Positions 47,776 through 57,093 of a stretch of 64,000 nt of DNA are shown here, in pieces. The number at the start of each line of letters is the position of its first letter. The first letter of the stretch is position 1. The notes beneath the pieces are model-generated. The model searched no databases. It was not told the DNA's origin and saw only the letters and a list, made by a program, of their open reading frames with translations. Both the position numbers and the translations under genes were made by a program. The stretch spans positions 186,001 through 250,000 of the forward strand of contig NZ_CP022278.1 in the NCBI RefSeq assembly GCF_002216145.1, in the 5' to 3' direction. The stretch comes from Neisseria chenwenguii (GTDB lineage Bacteria; Pseudomonadota; Gammaproteobacteria; Burkholderiales; Neisseriaceae).

Positions 47776-48216
47776 ATGCCCAAAGCCACGTTTTACACCC
47801 ACGTTTCCAACCCCGCCGCCTTTACCTGCCGCTTGGCCGCACGCGCCATACGGGGCGGCGGGCGGGTGTTGGTCTGGTCGGACAGCGCCGCCGCCGTCTC
47901 CGCGCTCGACCGCGATTTGTGGCAGTTTGATCCCGAAAGTTTTATTCCCCACGAAATCTGGGCAAACCATGCGCCGATGCCGTCTGAAACGCCGCTGCTG
48001 CTCGCTTCGGGTTACGACCTGCCCACGCTGCCCGCCGAAGCGACGGTGTTGAACCTCTCGCCAGACTTTTGGAACCAAGCCCCGCAAGCGCCCGCGCGTG
48101 TGTTGGAAATCGTCGGTGCGAATTTTGAAGAGCTCGAAGAAGCGCGCAACCGCTTCCGCGCCTACAGGCAAAGCGGGTTTGAAATCGAGCATTTCAATAT
48201 GGCGGGCAAGGCTTGA
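47776..48216 (+). CDS. holC: DNA polymerase III chi subunit
   Basis: 146-residue clamp-loader accessory that contacts SSB. The pattern FYTHVSNPAAFTCRLAARAIRGGGRVLVWSDS, then FIPHE and LDLS-type end, fits the HolC family, and the pepA-holC order supports it. Contains a translated uptake sequence MPSET. Confidence 0.9.
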   Translation: MPKATFYTHVSNPAAFTCRLAARAIRGGGRVLVWSDSAAAVSALDRDLWQFDPESFIPHEIWANHAPMPSETPLLLASGYDLPTLPAEATVLNLSPDFWNQAPQAPARVLEIVGANFEELEEARNRFRAYRQSGFEIEHFNMAGKA

Positions 48217-48376
48217 GTTTTTCAGACGGCCTCAAGCGCTTTTGCAGCTTTTCAGACCGTCTGAAAACCCTTTTTTATCTTTACATTTCTGCCGCTAATT
48301 TTTCAGACGGCCTGATTCATTTTCAAGCAAACTCGGCTATAATCGCCCCTTTCATACTCATTCAGAAGACAAACTT

Positions 48377-49204
48377 ATGATGAACAAAACTTTCAAATTC
48401 GGCGCGCTGGCGATCGCCGCCGCTTTGGCTCTGACCGCTTGTGACAAAAAAGACGCCGCTGGCAAACCGGCTTCGGCGCCTGCCGTTTCGGCCGCTTCCG
48501 GCGCCGCTGCCGCTTCCAACATCGGCACGCCTGCCCAGCAGGCCAGCTACGCGATGGGTATCGACATCGGCCGCACCCTCAAGCAGATGAAAGACCAGGG
48601 TACCGAAGTTGACCTGAAAGTGTTCAACGAAGCCCTGCAAACCATGTATGACGGCAAAGAGCCGAAAATGAGCGAAATGCAGGCTCAGGAAGTGATGATG
48701 AAATTCCTGCAGGAGCAGCAGGCAAAAGCGCAGGCCAAATTCCAGGCCGATGCAAAAACCAATCTGGAAAAAGGCAATGCCTTCCTGGCTGAAAACGGCA
48801 AAAAACAAGGCGTGAAAACCACCGCCTCCGGCCTGCAATACACCGTTAAAACCGAGGGTACGGGCAAACAGCCTAAAGCCACCGACGTCGTTACCGTGGA
48901 ATACGAAGGCCGTCTGATTGACGGTACCGTATTCGACAGCAGCAAACAAAACGGCCTGCCGGCGACCTTCCCGCTCAACCAAGTGATTCCGGGTTGGACT
49001 GAAGCCGTGCAGCTGATGAAAGAAGGTGGCGAAGCCACATTCTTCATCCCGGCCAAACTGGCTTACGGCGAACGCGGTGCAGGCGAGAAAATCGGCCCGA
49101 ATTCTACTTTGGTATTCGATGTCAAACTGGTGAAAGTCGGCGCACCCGAAGGTGCTGCGCCCGCCCAACCGGAAGTGAAAATGGACGTAAAAAAAGTCCA
49201 ATAA
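48377..49204 (+). CDS. mip: Macrophage infectivity potentiator-type FKBP peptidyl-prolyl isomerase, lipoprotein
   Basis: 275 residues. The signal peptide ends with lipobox LTAC (Cys near residue 23), giving a surface or periplasmic lipoprotein. An Ala/Ser linker and helical dimerisation segment (about 45-135) precede the FKBP domain (about 150-255; VTVEYEGRLIDGTVFDSS, VIPGWTEAVQLMKEGGEATFFIPAKLAYGERG). This matches neisserial Mip in layout. TATAAT at 48340 upstream. Confidence 0.93.
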   Translation: MMNKTFKFGALAIAAALALTACDKKDAAGKPASAPAVSAASGAAAASNIGTPAQQASYAMGIDIGRTLKQMKDQGTEVDLKVFNEALQTMYDGKEPKMSEMQAQEVMMKFLQEQQAKAQAKFQADAKTNLEKGNAFLAENGKKQGVKTTASGLQYTVKTEGTGKQPKATDVVTVEYEGRLIDGTVFDSSKQNGLPATFPLNQVIPGWTEAVQLMKEGGEATFFIPAKLAYGERGAGEKIGPNSTLVFDVKLVKVGAPEGAAPAQPEVKMDVKKVQ

Positions 49205-49216
49205 AATGATGCAGAA

Positions 49217-49260
49217 AAGGCCGTCTGAAAACGCAGCAACGCGCAGTTTCAGACGGCCTT
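49217..49260 (+). terminator. Inverted uptake-sequence terminator of mip
   Basis: AAGGCCGTCTGAAA and TTTCAGACGGCCTT form a 14-bp stem around a 16-base loop, 13 bp after the stop. Confidence 0.75.
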
Positions 49261-49281
49261 ATTGTTAAAGGGAAAAAATCC

Positions 49282-49911
49282 ATGAAAAACATCGTGATCC
49301 TGATTTCCGGCCGCGGCAGCAATATGCAGGCGATTGTCAGCGCAGCGATTCCGAATGTACGCATTGCCGCCGTATTGAGTAACCGCGCCGACGCGGCGGG
49401 ATTGGCGTGGGCAGCGGAACGCGGCATCGCCACCGAAAGCCTCAACCACAAAGATTTTGACTCGCGCTTTGCGTTTGACACCGCCATGATGGAAAAAATC
49501 GACGCCTACGCGCCCGATTTGGTCGTATTGGCAGGCTTTATGCGCATCCTCACGCCCCAATTCTGCGCGCATTACGAAGGCCGTCTGATCAACATCCACC
49601 CCTCGCTGCTGCCCTCGTTTACCGGCCTGCACACCCACGAACGCGCCATCGAAGCCGGTTGCCGCGTTGCCGGCTGCTCCATCCATTTCGTTACCGCCGA
49701 ACTCGACTGCGGCCCGATTATCGCGCAAGGCGTCGTGCCCGTTTTAGACGGCGACAACGCCGACACGCTCGCCGCGCGGGTATTGGCCGTAGAACACAAA
49801 CTTTTTCCGCAAGCCGTCGCCGATTTTGCCGCAGGCCGTCTGAAAATCGAAGGCAACCGCGTCATCAATCAGCAACGCAACGCCGCCGGAGACCAAAACC
49901 TTTTGGCCTGA
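49282..49911 (+). CDS. purN: Phosphoribosylglycinamide formyltransferase
   Basis: Purine synthesis enzyme using 10-formyltetrahydrofolate. 209 residues. The start IVILISGRGSNMQAIVS binds phosphate; LAGFMRIL, HPSLLPSFTGLHTHERAIEAG (with His) and the formyl-transfer Asp in HFVTAELDCGPIIAQ follow. Strong AAAGGGAAAAA site. Confidence 0.96.
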   Translation: MKNIVILISGRGSNMQAIVSAAIPNVRIAAVLSNRADAAGLAWAAERGIATESLNHKDFDSRFAFDTAMMEKIDAYAPDLVVLAGFMRILTPQFCAHYEGRLINIHPSLLPSFTGLHTHERAIEAGCRVAGCSIHFVTAELDCGPIIAQGVVPVLDGDNADTLAARVLAVEHKLFPQAVADFAAGRLKIEGNRVINQQRNAAGDQNLLA

Positions 49912-49946
49912 GCGGCTTCCCCGCTGCAAAAAGAAAGGAACAAACC

Positions 49947-50621
49947 ATGCACACACCAACCCGCACCGCCGTTTTAATCCTGGCTGCCACCCTATCGCTA
50001 CCCGCATTTTCGGCAGAGCTGCCCAAATCCGCTGTTTTGCAGTTTTCCGGCAGCTACGGCATCCCCGCCACCATGACGTTCAACCGCAGCGGCAGCAGTT
50101 ACAAAATCGTTTCCACCGTGAAAGTGCCGCTTTACCGCATCCGCTTTGAATCCGGCGGCACGGTTTCCGGCAACAGCCTCAAGCCGAGATACTACAAAGA
50201 AATCCGCAACGGCAAGCTCTACGCCTCTGCCAAATTCAGCGGCGGCAAAGTAAGCTACGGCAAAGCCGGCGAGGAGAAAACCCAAGCGGTATCGGGCACG
50301 ACGATGGATTTATTCACCCTCGCCTGGCAGCTTGCCGCCAACGACGCCCGCCTGCCCGCCGGCTTGCGCGTGACCAACGGCAAAAAAATCTACCCGATTG
50401 CCGGTATGAGCAAAACCGGTTCGGCGCAGTATAAATTCAGCGGCGGCACCACGCCTGTCGATAGATATGTCGTCCACCGCGGCAACGATGTGATTACCTA
50501 TGCGTTTGCCTCCAAAATCAACCATATCCCCGCGCAAATCAGCTTTACCGACGACTACACGAAAACCTACAACCTCAAACTGACCGGCGTAAAAATCAAC
50601 GGTAAAGCCGTGAAGCCTTGA
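49947..50621 (+). CDS. DUF3108-like periplasmic protein
   Basis: ATG at 49947 behind an AAAGGAA site. 224 residues with a signal peptide (about 1-23, ending PAFSA). The mature part is all-beta in pattern, with alternating hydrophobics and Gly/Ser/Lys-rich strands (YKIVSTVKVPLYRIRFESGG), matching the DUF3108 family of periplasmic proteins of unknown function. Starts 35 bp after purN and may be co-transcribed. Confidence 0.75.
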   Translation: MHTPTRTAVLILAATLSLPAFSAELPKSAVLQFSGSYGIPATMTFNRSGSSYKIVSTVKVPLYRIRFESGGTVSGNSLKPRYYKEIRNGKLYASAKFSGGKVSYGKAGEEKTQAVSGTTMDLFTLAWQLAANDARLPAGLRVTNGKKIYPIAGMSKTGSAQYKFSGGTTPVDRYVVHRGNDVITYAFASKINHIPAQISFTDDYTKTYNLKLTGVKINGKAVKP

Positions 50622-50636
50622 TGTTTTAAAGCAAAA

Positions 50637-50690
50637 AAAGGCCGTCTGATACTTCGGCTACGCTCAGTAACCGAATTTCAGACGGCCTTT
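50637..50690. terminator. Inverted uptake-sequence terminator between DUF3108 and alcohol dehydrogenase genes
   Basis: AAAAGGCCGTCTGA and TCAGACGGCCTTTT around an inner spacer with ACTTCGGCTACGCTCAGT, a short repeat also present near 4230. Serves convergent genes. Confidence 0.7.
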
Positions 50691-50712
50691 TCATTTTACC
50701 CAATCAAACCAC

Positions 50713-51753
50713 TCAATCCGCGACCAAAACCACTTTCATCGCCTGATTTTCCGAAGCGTGTTTGAACACATCGTAAGCCTGCTCCAGCTCGCTGAATTTG
50801 AAGCGGTGGGTAATCATCTTCGTATAATCCACAGAGCTTGTAGAGATGGCTTTCATCAGCATTTCGGTGGTGTTGGCGTTGACCAGACCCGTGGTAATCG
50901 CCAGGTTTTTGATCCACAGTTTTTCCAGTTTGAAATCGACGGGAACGCCGTGTACGCCGACTACCGCGATGTGGCCGCCCGGCTTGACGATGTCTTGGCA
51001 CATATTCCAAGTCGCAGGAATGCCGACGGCCTCAATCGCGCAATCCACGCCGTCTGCGCCGACAATGCCGAACACCTGCTGCGCCACATCGCCCGAAGCT
51101 GGGTTGATGACATGGGTTGCGCCCAATTCTTTCGCCAGTTTCAGGCGGTTTTCGTCCATATCGCAGACAATCAGCGCAGCCGGGCTGTAAAGTTGGCCGG
51201 TCAGCAGCGCCGACATTCCCACCGGGCCCGCACCCGCGATAAATACCGTGTCGCCCGGTTTTACATCGCCGTATTGCACGCCGATTTCGTGTGCCGTCGG
51301 CAGCGCGTCGGAAAGCAGCAGCGCCACTTCTTCGTTGACATTGTCCGGCAGTGGCACCAGGCTGTTGTCGGCATACGGCGTGCGCACAAATTCCGCCTGC
51401 GTGCCGTCGATCATATAGCCCAAAATCCAGCCGCCGTTGCGGCAGTGTGAATAAAGTTGGACTTTACAGTTGTCGCAGGTGCAGCATTTGCTCACGCAGG
51501 AAATAATGACTTTATCGCCGACTTTGATGTTTTTTACAGCGGAGCCGACTTCTTCTACAATGCCGATGCCCTCGTGGCCGAGAATGCGGCCGGCGTCGAT
51601 TTCGGGGTTTTTACCTTTCCAAATCCCCAAGTCGGTGCCGCAGATGGTGGTTTTCACAATTCTGACCACCGCATCGGTCGGCTCGGTGATTTGAGGTTTC
51701 GGTTTTTCTTCAAAACGGATGTCGTTTGCGCCGTAATAAACCATTGCTTTCAT
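50713..51753 (-). CDS. adhA: Zinc-dependent alcohol dehydrogenase
   Basis: 346-residue medium-chain dehydrogenase. Catalytic zinc ligands are in ICGTDLGIW (Cys) and GHEGIGIV (His-Glu), and the structural zinc site is CCTCDNCKVQLYSHC. The Rossmann motif is AGAGPVGMSALL (about 174-185). The sequence matches the neisserial AdhA type, whose expression in other species is linked to the NmlR regulon, though no NmlR gene is visible here. A strong promoter lies upstream. Confidence 0.9.
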   Translation of the reverse strand: MKAMVYYGANDIRFEEKPKPQITEPTDAVVRIVKTTICGTDLGIWKGKNPEIDAGRILGHEGIGIVEEVGSAVKNIKVGDKVIISCVSKCCTCDNCKVQLYSHCRNGGWILGYMIDGTQAEFVRTPYADNSLVPLPDNVNEEVALLLSDALPTAHEIGVQYGDVKPGDTVFIAGAGPVGMSALLTGQLYSPAALIVCDMDENRLKLAKELGATHVINPASGDVAQQVFGIVGADGVDCAIEAVGIPATWNMCQDIVKPGGHIAVVGVHGVPVDFKLEKLWIKNLAITTGLVNANTTEMLMKAISTSSVDYTKMITHRFKFSELEQAYDVFKHASENQAMKVVLVAD

Positions 51754-51810
51754 CAGTCACTCCTTGATTTAAAAAGTTGACGGAAAACCCGATTAAACAC
51801 TCCAGACCTT

Positions 51811-51839
51811 GTTATATACCCCGAAAAAAGCGGTGTCAA
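51811..51839 (-). promoter_or_regulatory. Strong sigma-70 promoter for adhA
   Basis: On the minus strand TTGACA (51839-51834) and TATAAC (51816-51811) are separated by exactly 17 bp. The start codon follows about 58 bp later. It is divergent from mutY. Confidence 0.8.
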
Positions 51840-51910
51840 TAAAAAACATTCTCAACAAGTTATACCATAACACATTGATTAATCTATAAACAAACCCAAA
51901 AAGAATATTA

Positions 51911-52933
51911 ATGAACCAAACCGACTTCGCCCGCCGCCTCATCACTTGGCAACGCCGCCACGGCCGCCGCGACCTGCCCTGGCAGGTCAGCGACCCCTAC
52001 CGCGTCTGGCTCTCCGAAATCATGCTCCAGCAAACCCAAGTTGCCACCGTTGCCGGCTACTATCCGCGTTTTCTCGAAAAATTCCCCACCATACAATCCC
52101 TCGCCGCCGCGCCGCAAGACGACGTATTGGCGCTCTGGGCGGGTTTGGGCTATTACAGCCGCGCCCGCAACCTGCATAAAGCCGCGCAGCAGGTCGTCAC
52201 CGAATTCGGCGGGCAGTTCCCGCAAAACCGCGCCGATCTGGAACGCCTCTGCGGCGTCGGCCGCAGCACCGCCGCCGCCATCGCCGCCTTCGCCTTTCAT
52301 CAGCGCGAAACCATTTTAGACGGCAACGTCAAACGCGTACTCTGCCGCGTATTCGCCCAAGACGGCGACCCGCAGGATAAAAAATTCGAAAACCGCCTCT
52401 GGCAGCTCGCCGAAAGCCTGATGCCGTCTGAAAACGCCGAAATGCCTGCCTATACGCAGGGCTTGATGGACTTGGGCGCCACCGTCTGCAAACGCAGCAA
52501 ACCCCTATGCGGCGAATGCCCGATGGCCGGAATCTGCCAAGCCAAAGCGCAAAACCGTACCGCCGAACTGCCGCGCCGAAAAGCCGCCGCCGAAGCCGCC
52601 ACCCTTCCTCTCTACTGGCTGGTTTTGCGCAGAAAAGACGGCGCCGTTTTGCTGGAAAAACGCCCCGCCAAAGGCATTTGGGGCGGCCTGTATTGCGTAC
52701 CCTGTTTTGAAACGCTCGAAGCACTTAACCAATTCGCCGCGCGCCACGGCATTTTTTCAGACTGCCTCAGCGAACAACCCGCCCTCACCCACCGCCTCAC
52801 CCACCGCCTGCTGCTGATTACGCCGTTTAGCGCGCAGGCAGAAAGCGTTTCAGACGGCCTCTGGGCCTCCTCCGAAAACCTCGCCGCCTACGGCCTACCC
52901 AAACCGCTGGCCGCTTATTTGCAACAGCCTTGA
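51911..52933 (+). CDS. mutY: A/G-specific adenine glycosylase
   Basis: Removes A opposite 8-oxoG; mutants have raised mutation rates. 340 residues. HhH-GPD region with MLQQTQVATVAGYYPRFL and the catalytic Asp in the YTQGLMDLGATVC segment, Fe-S cluster Cys in CKRSKPLCGECPMAGIC, and a C-terminal MutT-like domain (about 235-335). Contains translated uptake sequences (MPSEN, SDGLW). Confidence 0.96.
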   Translation: MNQTDFARRLITWQRRHGRRDLPWQVSDPYRVWLSEIMLQQTQVATVAGYYPRFLEKFPTIQSLAAAPQDDVLALWAGLGYYSRARNLHKAAQQVVTEFGGQFPQNRADLERLCGVGRSTAAAIAAFAFHQRETILDGNVKRVLCRVFAQDGDPQDKKFENRLWQLAESLMPSENAEMPAYTQGLMDLGATVCKRSKPLCGECPMAGICQAKAQNRTAELPRRKAAAEAATLPLYWLVLRRKDGAVLLEKRPAKGIWGGLYCVPCFETLEALNQFAARHGIFSDCLSEQPALTHRLTHRLLLITPFSAQAESVSDGLWASSENLAAYGLPKPLAAYLQQP

Positions 52934-53332
52934 TGCCTCTGCCGCCGGACAGAATACGCCGACAAAACAGTCCGACCGTTTTCCGATACAATAACGCCCT
53001 TTACAATGCACAGCCGTCTGAAAACATTTTTTTCAGACGGCCTGAGGCTTTTACAAAAATCAGAAGCATCCGCCTAAAGTCCGGTCTGAAACGGTTAATC
53101 CTACAACCGACGTTATTCCCGCGCAGGCGGGAATCCACGGTTAAAAACAGACAACATATTGTTTTGCAATAAGTTTCAGAAAATCAAACGTGGATTCCCC
53201 TCCTGCGCGGGAATGACGTCCGTGAAAGTTCTTGCGCTGAGCGCAGTCGAAGCGTCAGACGGCCTTTTTTGATTTTTGCAACGGTCCCGGCCTCCCTCTG
53301 TTTTTTCTCTTAACTCAAGTTCCCCAAAAACC
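52934..53332. other. Intergenic region with dRS3-rich mosaic element
   Basis: 399 bp between mutY and norM. An inverted uptake pair (about 53012-53044) ends mutY; the rest is a NIME-like repeat block (listed). No gene seen. Confidence 0.7.
53046..53289. repeat. NIME-like block: two dRS3-type palindromes between inverted ends
   Basis: Starts GCTTTTACAAAAATCAGAAG and ends GATTTTTGCAACGGTC, which are inverted relative to each other. Inside are a perfect dRS3 (53115-53134, ATTCCC-N8-GGGAAT) and a 21-bp dRS3-like palindrome (53194-53214, nine-base centre). An ACGTT/AACGT-type flank matches the unit at 4267. This is the layout of neisserial intergenic mosaic elements. Confidence 0.65.
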
Positions 53333-54712
53333 ATGCTGCTCGACCTCAACCGCTTTACCTTTCCCGTGTTTAAAAAAGAAGCCCGCCTGCTGCTTGCGCT
53401 GGCGCTGCCGATGCTGCTGGCGCAGGTTGCGCAGGTCGGCATCGGCTTTGTCGATACCGTGATGGCGGGCGGTGCGGGCAAGGAGGATTTGGCGGCGGTG
53501 GCGCTGGGCAGCGGCACGTTTTCCACGGTTTACATCACGTTTATCGGCATCATGACCGCTCTTAACCCGATGATTGCCCAGCTTCACGGCGCAGGTAAAA
53601 CGGCGGAAACGGGCGAAACGGGGCGGCAAGGTATCTGGTTCGGGCTGATGCTGGGGTTGGCGGGCATGCTGCTGATGTGGGCAGTGATTGTGCCGTTTCA
53701 AAACTGGCTCTCGCTGAGTGATTATGTGGAAAACACAATGGCAAAATACATGGTGTTTACCGGATTGGCGATGCCAGCGGCGATGGTACACCGCGCGCTG
53801 CACGCCTACGCAACCAGCCTCAACCGCCCGCGCGTGATCATGATGGTCAGCGTGGCGGCGTTTTTCCTGAATATTCCGTTCAATTACGCTTTTGTGTACG
53901 GCAAGTTCGGCCTGCCGGCGATGGGCGGCGCGGGCTGCGGCGTGGCGACGATGCTGGTGTTTTGGTTCAGCGCGGCGGCTTTGTGGCTCTATATCGCCAA
54001 AGAACGCTATTTCCGCACGTTCGGGCTGACGGCTTCATTCAGCCGCCCCGACCCCAAGGCGTTCAAACAGATTTGGAAACTCGGCGCGCCCATCGGCCTG
54101 TCGTATTTTCTCGAAGCCAGCGCGTTTTCGTTTATCGTATTTCTGGTGGCGCGGTTGGGCGAGGATTATGTCGCGGCGCAACAGGTGGTCATCAGCCTCA
54201 CCGGCATGATTTATATGATCCCGCAAAGCGTCGGCTCGGCGGGCACGGTGCGCGTCGGCTATTCGCTCGGACGGCGCGACTATTTGCGCGCACGTTACAT
54301 CGCGGGCGTATCGCTGGTTTCAGGATGGGTTTTGGCTGTTTTTACCGCCCTCGCTTTGGTATTATTACGCTTCCCGCTGGCGGGGATGTACACGGACGAC
54401 GCAACGGTTTTAGACACCGCTGCCGGCGTTTTGCTGCTGGCCGCCCTTTTCCAGCTTGCCGATTCCACCCAATGCATCGCCTCCTACGCGCTGCGCGGCT
54501 ACAAAATCACCAAAGCGCCGATGGTTATCCACGCCGCCGCCTTTTGGGGCTGCGGCCTGTTGCCGGGCTACCTGCTGGCCTACCGTTTCGGCATGGGCAT
54601 TTACGGCTTTTGGACGGCCTTAATCGTATCACTGACCATCGCCGCCGTGGCGCTGGTTTGGTGTTTGGAACTTTGCAGCAAGTCGGTGGCGAAAACGGAA
54701 AAGGCCGTCTGA
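53333..54712 (+). CDS. norM: Multidrug efflux MATE transporter NorM
   Basis: Na+-coupled exporter of cationic drugs. The ATG at 53333 (MLLDLNRFTFPVFKKEARLL) gives 459 residues, the neisserial NorM length. Twelve hydrophobic segments are visible in two halves. The stop TGA is in an uptake sequence so the protein ends -EKAV, and the terminator follows immediately. Confidence 0.95.
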   Translation: MLLDLNRFTFPVFKKEARLLLALALPMLLAQVAQVGIGFVDTVMAGGAGKEDLAAVALGSGTFSTVYITFIGIMTALNPMIAQLHGAGKTAETGETGRQGIWFGLMLGLAGMLLMWAVIVPFQNWLSLSDYVENTMAKYMVFTGLAMPAAMVHRALHAYATSLNRPRVIMMVSVAAFFLNIPFNYAFVYGKFGLPAMGGAGCGVATMLVFWFSAAALWLYIAKERYFRTFGLTASFSRPDPKAFKQIWKLGAPIGLSYFLEASAFSFIVFLVARLGEDYVAAQQVVISLTGMIYMIPQSVGSAGTVRVGYSLGRRDYLRARYIAGVSLVSGWVLAVFTALALVLLRFPLAGMYTDDATVLDTAAGVLLLAALFQLADSTQCIASYALRGYKITKAPMVIHAAAFWGCGLLPGYLLAYRFGMGIYGFWTALIVSLTIAAVALVWCLELCSKSVAKTEKAV

Positions 54713-54744
54713 AAACGGCCGGCCGCTCTTTTCAGACGGCCTTT
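54700..54744 (+). terminator. Terminator overlapping the norM stop
   Basis: AAAGGCCGTCTGAAAA and TTTTCAGACGGCCTTT form a 16-bp stem with the stop codon in the left arm. Confidence 0.8.
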
Positions 54745-54849
54745 GATACCCTGCCGCGCATACGGTGCTTCTTTTGCCTCAAAATCTTTCAGACGGTCTG
54801 AAGTTTGCCAAAGGCCGTCTGAAAACACACCCGCACATAAAGGTTTCCC

Positions 54850-55902
54850 ATGCAGGTCCGACACCATACCGACCTTACCTCCTATAACACCTTCGGCCTC
54901 GCCGCCAAAGCCGCGGCTTTCGTTTCCCTGCGCCACGCCGCCGAATTGCGCGACATCATCCGACTGCCCGAATACCGTCGCGATACGGTGTTGTGGCTCG
55001 GCGGCGGCAGCAATATCCTGCTTTCCCGCGATTATCCCGGGCTGGTGGTGCACATGGAAAACAAAGGCATCCGCACGCTTTCGCATTCAGACGGCCTTGT
55101 TTTGGTCGAAGCGCAGGCGGGCGAAATCTGGCATGATTTCGTGCTGCACACCGTTTCGCAAGGTTGGAGCGGGCTGGAAAACCTCAGCCTGATTCCGGGT
55201 ACGGTCGGCGCCTCGCCCGTGCAGAACATCGGCGCTTACGGCGTGGAAGTGAAAGATTTGATCCACAGCGTCAACTGCTTTGATTTGGAAACGGAAAGTT
55301 TCGTCGTTTTGAGCAACGCCGAATGCGGATTCGCCTACCGCGAGAGCCTGTTCAAACAGGCGGGCAAAGGGTTCTATGTAATTGTTTCCGTTGTCTTTAC
55401 CTTAAAAGACACGTTCACGCCAAACCTTAAATACGGCGACGTTTCCGACGCCGTCGCCAAACTTGCCGAAGGCCGCGCTCCGACGGCGAAAGACGTTTCC
55501 GATGCCGTTTGCGCCATCCGCCAAAGCAAGCTGCCCGACCCGAAAATATTGGGCAACGTCGGTAGTTTCTTCAAAAACCCCGTCGTTTCCGCCGAAACCG
55601 CCGCCGCCCTGCTGGCGCAATATCCCGAAATGCCGCGCTATCCGCAGCCTGACGGCAGCGTCAAACTCGCCGCCGGCTGGCTGATCGACCAATGCCGTCT
55701 GAAAGGTTTCCAAATCGGCGGCGCGGCGGTTCACGACAAACAGGCGCTGGTTTTGGTCAACAAAAACCGCGCCACAGCCGAAGATGTGTACCGCCTTGCC
55801 GAACACATCCGCCGTGTTGTCGTCGAAAAATTCCAGGTAGAATTGAGCGCAGAACCGAATTGGCTGCCCCGGCCGGAATTTTATGAAAGAAATACAAAAT
55901 AA
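54850..55902 (+). CDS. murB: UDP-N-acetylenolpyruvoylglucosamine reductase
   Basis: FAD/NADPH enzyme of peptidoglycan synthesis. 350 residues, E. coli-like type I. Visible are the FAD-binding stretch WLGGGSNILLS, GLENLSLIPGTVGASPVQNIGAYGVEV, YRESLFK and GSFFKNPVV with the catalytic Ser, plus a conserved Glu near the end (FQVELSAEPNW). Contains uptake sequences in frame (SDGLVLV). Confidence 0.96.
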   Translation: MQVRHHTDLTSYNTFGLAAKAAAFVSLRHAAELRDIIRLPEYRRDTVLWLGGGSNILLSRDYPGLVVHMENKGIRTLSHSDGLVLVEAQAGEIWHDFVLHTVSQGWSGLENLSLIPGTVGASPVQNIGAYGVEVKDLIHSVNCFDLETESFVVLSNAECGFAYRESLFKQAGKGFYVIVSVVFTLKDTFTPNLKYGDVSDAVAKLAEGRAPTAKDVSDAVCAIRQSKLPDPKILGNVGSFFKNPVVSAETAAALLAQYPEMPRYPQPDGSVKLAAGWLIDQCRLKGFQIGGAAVHDKQALVLVNKNRATAEDVYRLAEHIRRVVVEKFQVELSAEPNWLPRPEFYERNTK

Positions 55903-55918
55903 AACAAGGAATTACATC

Positions 55919-56560
55919 ATGACCAGAGAAGTCAAAATCAATACTTACACCAAAATCATCAACGCCAGTCTCGCGCTTTTCAACGAAGAAGGCGAGCGCA
56001 ACATCAGCACCAACCACATCGCCGCAAACTTGGGCATCAGTCCGGGCAACCTGTATTACCATTTCCGCAACAAAGACGAAATCATCGTCCAACTGTTCAA
56101 CCGGTACAGCGAAGCCCTGCTCGAATACCTGCAAAACGCCGTATTGCCGACCAACGTCGAAGAATCCATCGACTACATGGCCAGCGTATATGACGTGATG
56201 TGGGACTACCGCTTCCTCTTTACCGACGTCAACACCCTGCTCGCCCGCAGCGCCGAGCTTTTGGGCGAACACAACAACTTTACCCAAGCCAAAGTTTCCC
56301 CGCTCTTGGTCAACCTGCTCACCCAGCTCAACGGCCTGGAAATCATCCGCGCCGACCAAACCGCGATGAACGACCTCGCCGTCAATATGTGGATGGTGAC
56401 GAAATACTGGTTCGACTTCGACGCTTCCCTGCGCGGCCGCACCAAGCTCACCGAAGATTCCAAAGGCCGCGGCATCCGCCGCACCCTCAGCCTGCTGCGC
56501 CCCTACCTTTTGCCCGAACACCGCAGTGAGTTTGACGAAAAAATCAGCGCGGTGGATTAA
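55919..56560 (+). CDS. TetR-family transcriptional regulator
   Basis: 213 residues; ATG at 55919 behind AAGGA. The N-terminal HTH (about 10-55; NISTNHIAANLGISPGNLYYHFRNKDEII) is a classic TetR recognition helix. The C-terminal ligand domain is helical and Leu/Asn-rich. It begins 16 bp after murB and may be co-transcribed. The neighbouring norM and murB genes are candidate targets but no operator is obvious. Confidence 0.88.
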   Translation: MTREVKINTYTKIINASLALFNEEGERNISTNHIAANLGISPGNLYYHFRNKDEIIVQLFNRYSEALLEYLQNAVLPTNVEESIDYMASVYDVMWDYRFLFTDVNTLLARSAELLGEHNNFTQAKVSPLLVNLLTQLNGLEIIRADQTAMNDLAVNMWMVTKYWFDFDASLRGRTKLTEDSKGRGIRRTLSLLRPYLLPEHRSEFDEKISAVD

Positions 56561-56578
56561 GCCCGCCGTCAATACCCA

Positions 56579-56642
56579 AAAAGGCCGTCTGAAACCCGAC
56601 TGCGCCGACGTTGCGCAGCGGCCGGGTTTCAGACGGCCTTTT
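56579..56642 (+). terminator. Terminator of the TetR gene
   Basis: AAAAGGCCGTCTGAAACCCG pairs with its downstream reverse complement over 20 bp, and the 24-base interior has its own TGCGC / GCGCA pairing. The strongest hairpin in the window. Confidence 0.85.
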
Positions 56643-56643
56643 C

Positions 56644-57093
56644 CATTCCTGATAGGTCCCATTTTTTACATTTGGGATCTTTTCGCTTGTTCCCACGCAG
56701 CCACCAAACATTTTATTGTCTTATTAATAATAAATCCAATCCGATACCACCCCGCTCACCAACACTATTCCTTGTTCTTAATTTTAAAAAATTTTTCAAA
56801 ATTTTTAATTTACCAAACAATCAAAATTCTCAACTATCATCATCGTTAGAAATTAATTCCCATAAAAATCATTTAAATATATTTTTTACATTCTCAAAAA
56901 TGTACACCTGAAAATTTCAGGTCTAACATTTCGAAAAAATCATCAACAATCGGAGCAAACATTCTGATTATTTTCCTCCGAGGGAAAGACCTGAGACCTT
57001 TGCATCCGAGTTGTCGAATCATATATTTTATTTATATCGAAATTATTTTCAGAATTCCCGTTTTATCTTCCCCAAAATCAAAAAGGATTTGCC
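56644..57093. other. AT-rich spacer upstream of the urease cluster
   Basis: 450 bp without a convincing gene. The DNA is far more AT-rich than its surroundings and lacks uptake sequences, unlike nearly all other gaps here. It contains a 17-bp palindrome (ACCTGAAA-A-TTTCAGGT, 56906-56922), GAGACCTTTGCA at 56992 (IS-end-like) and, near the gene, AAAAAGGA as the ureA ribosome site. It may be a junction of an acquired block or a regulatory region. Confidence 0.6.
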
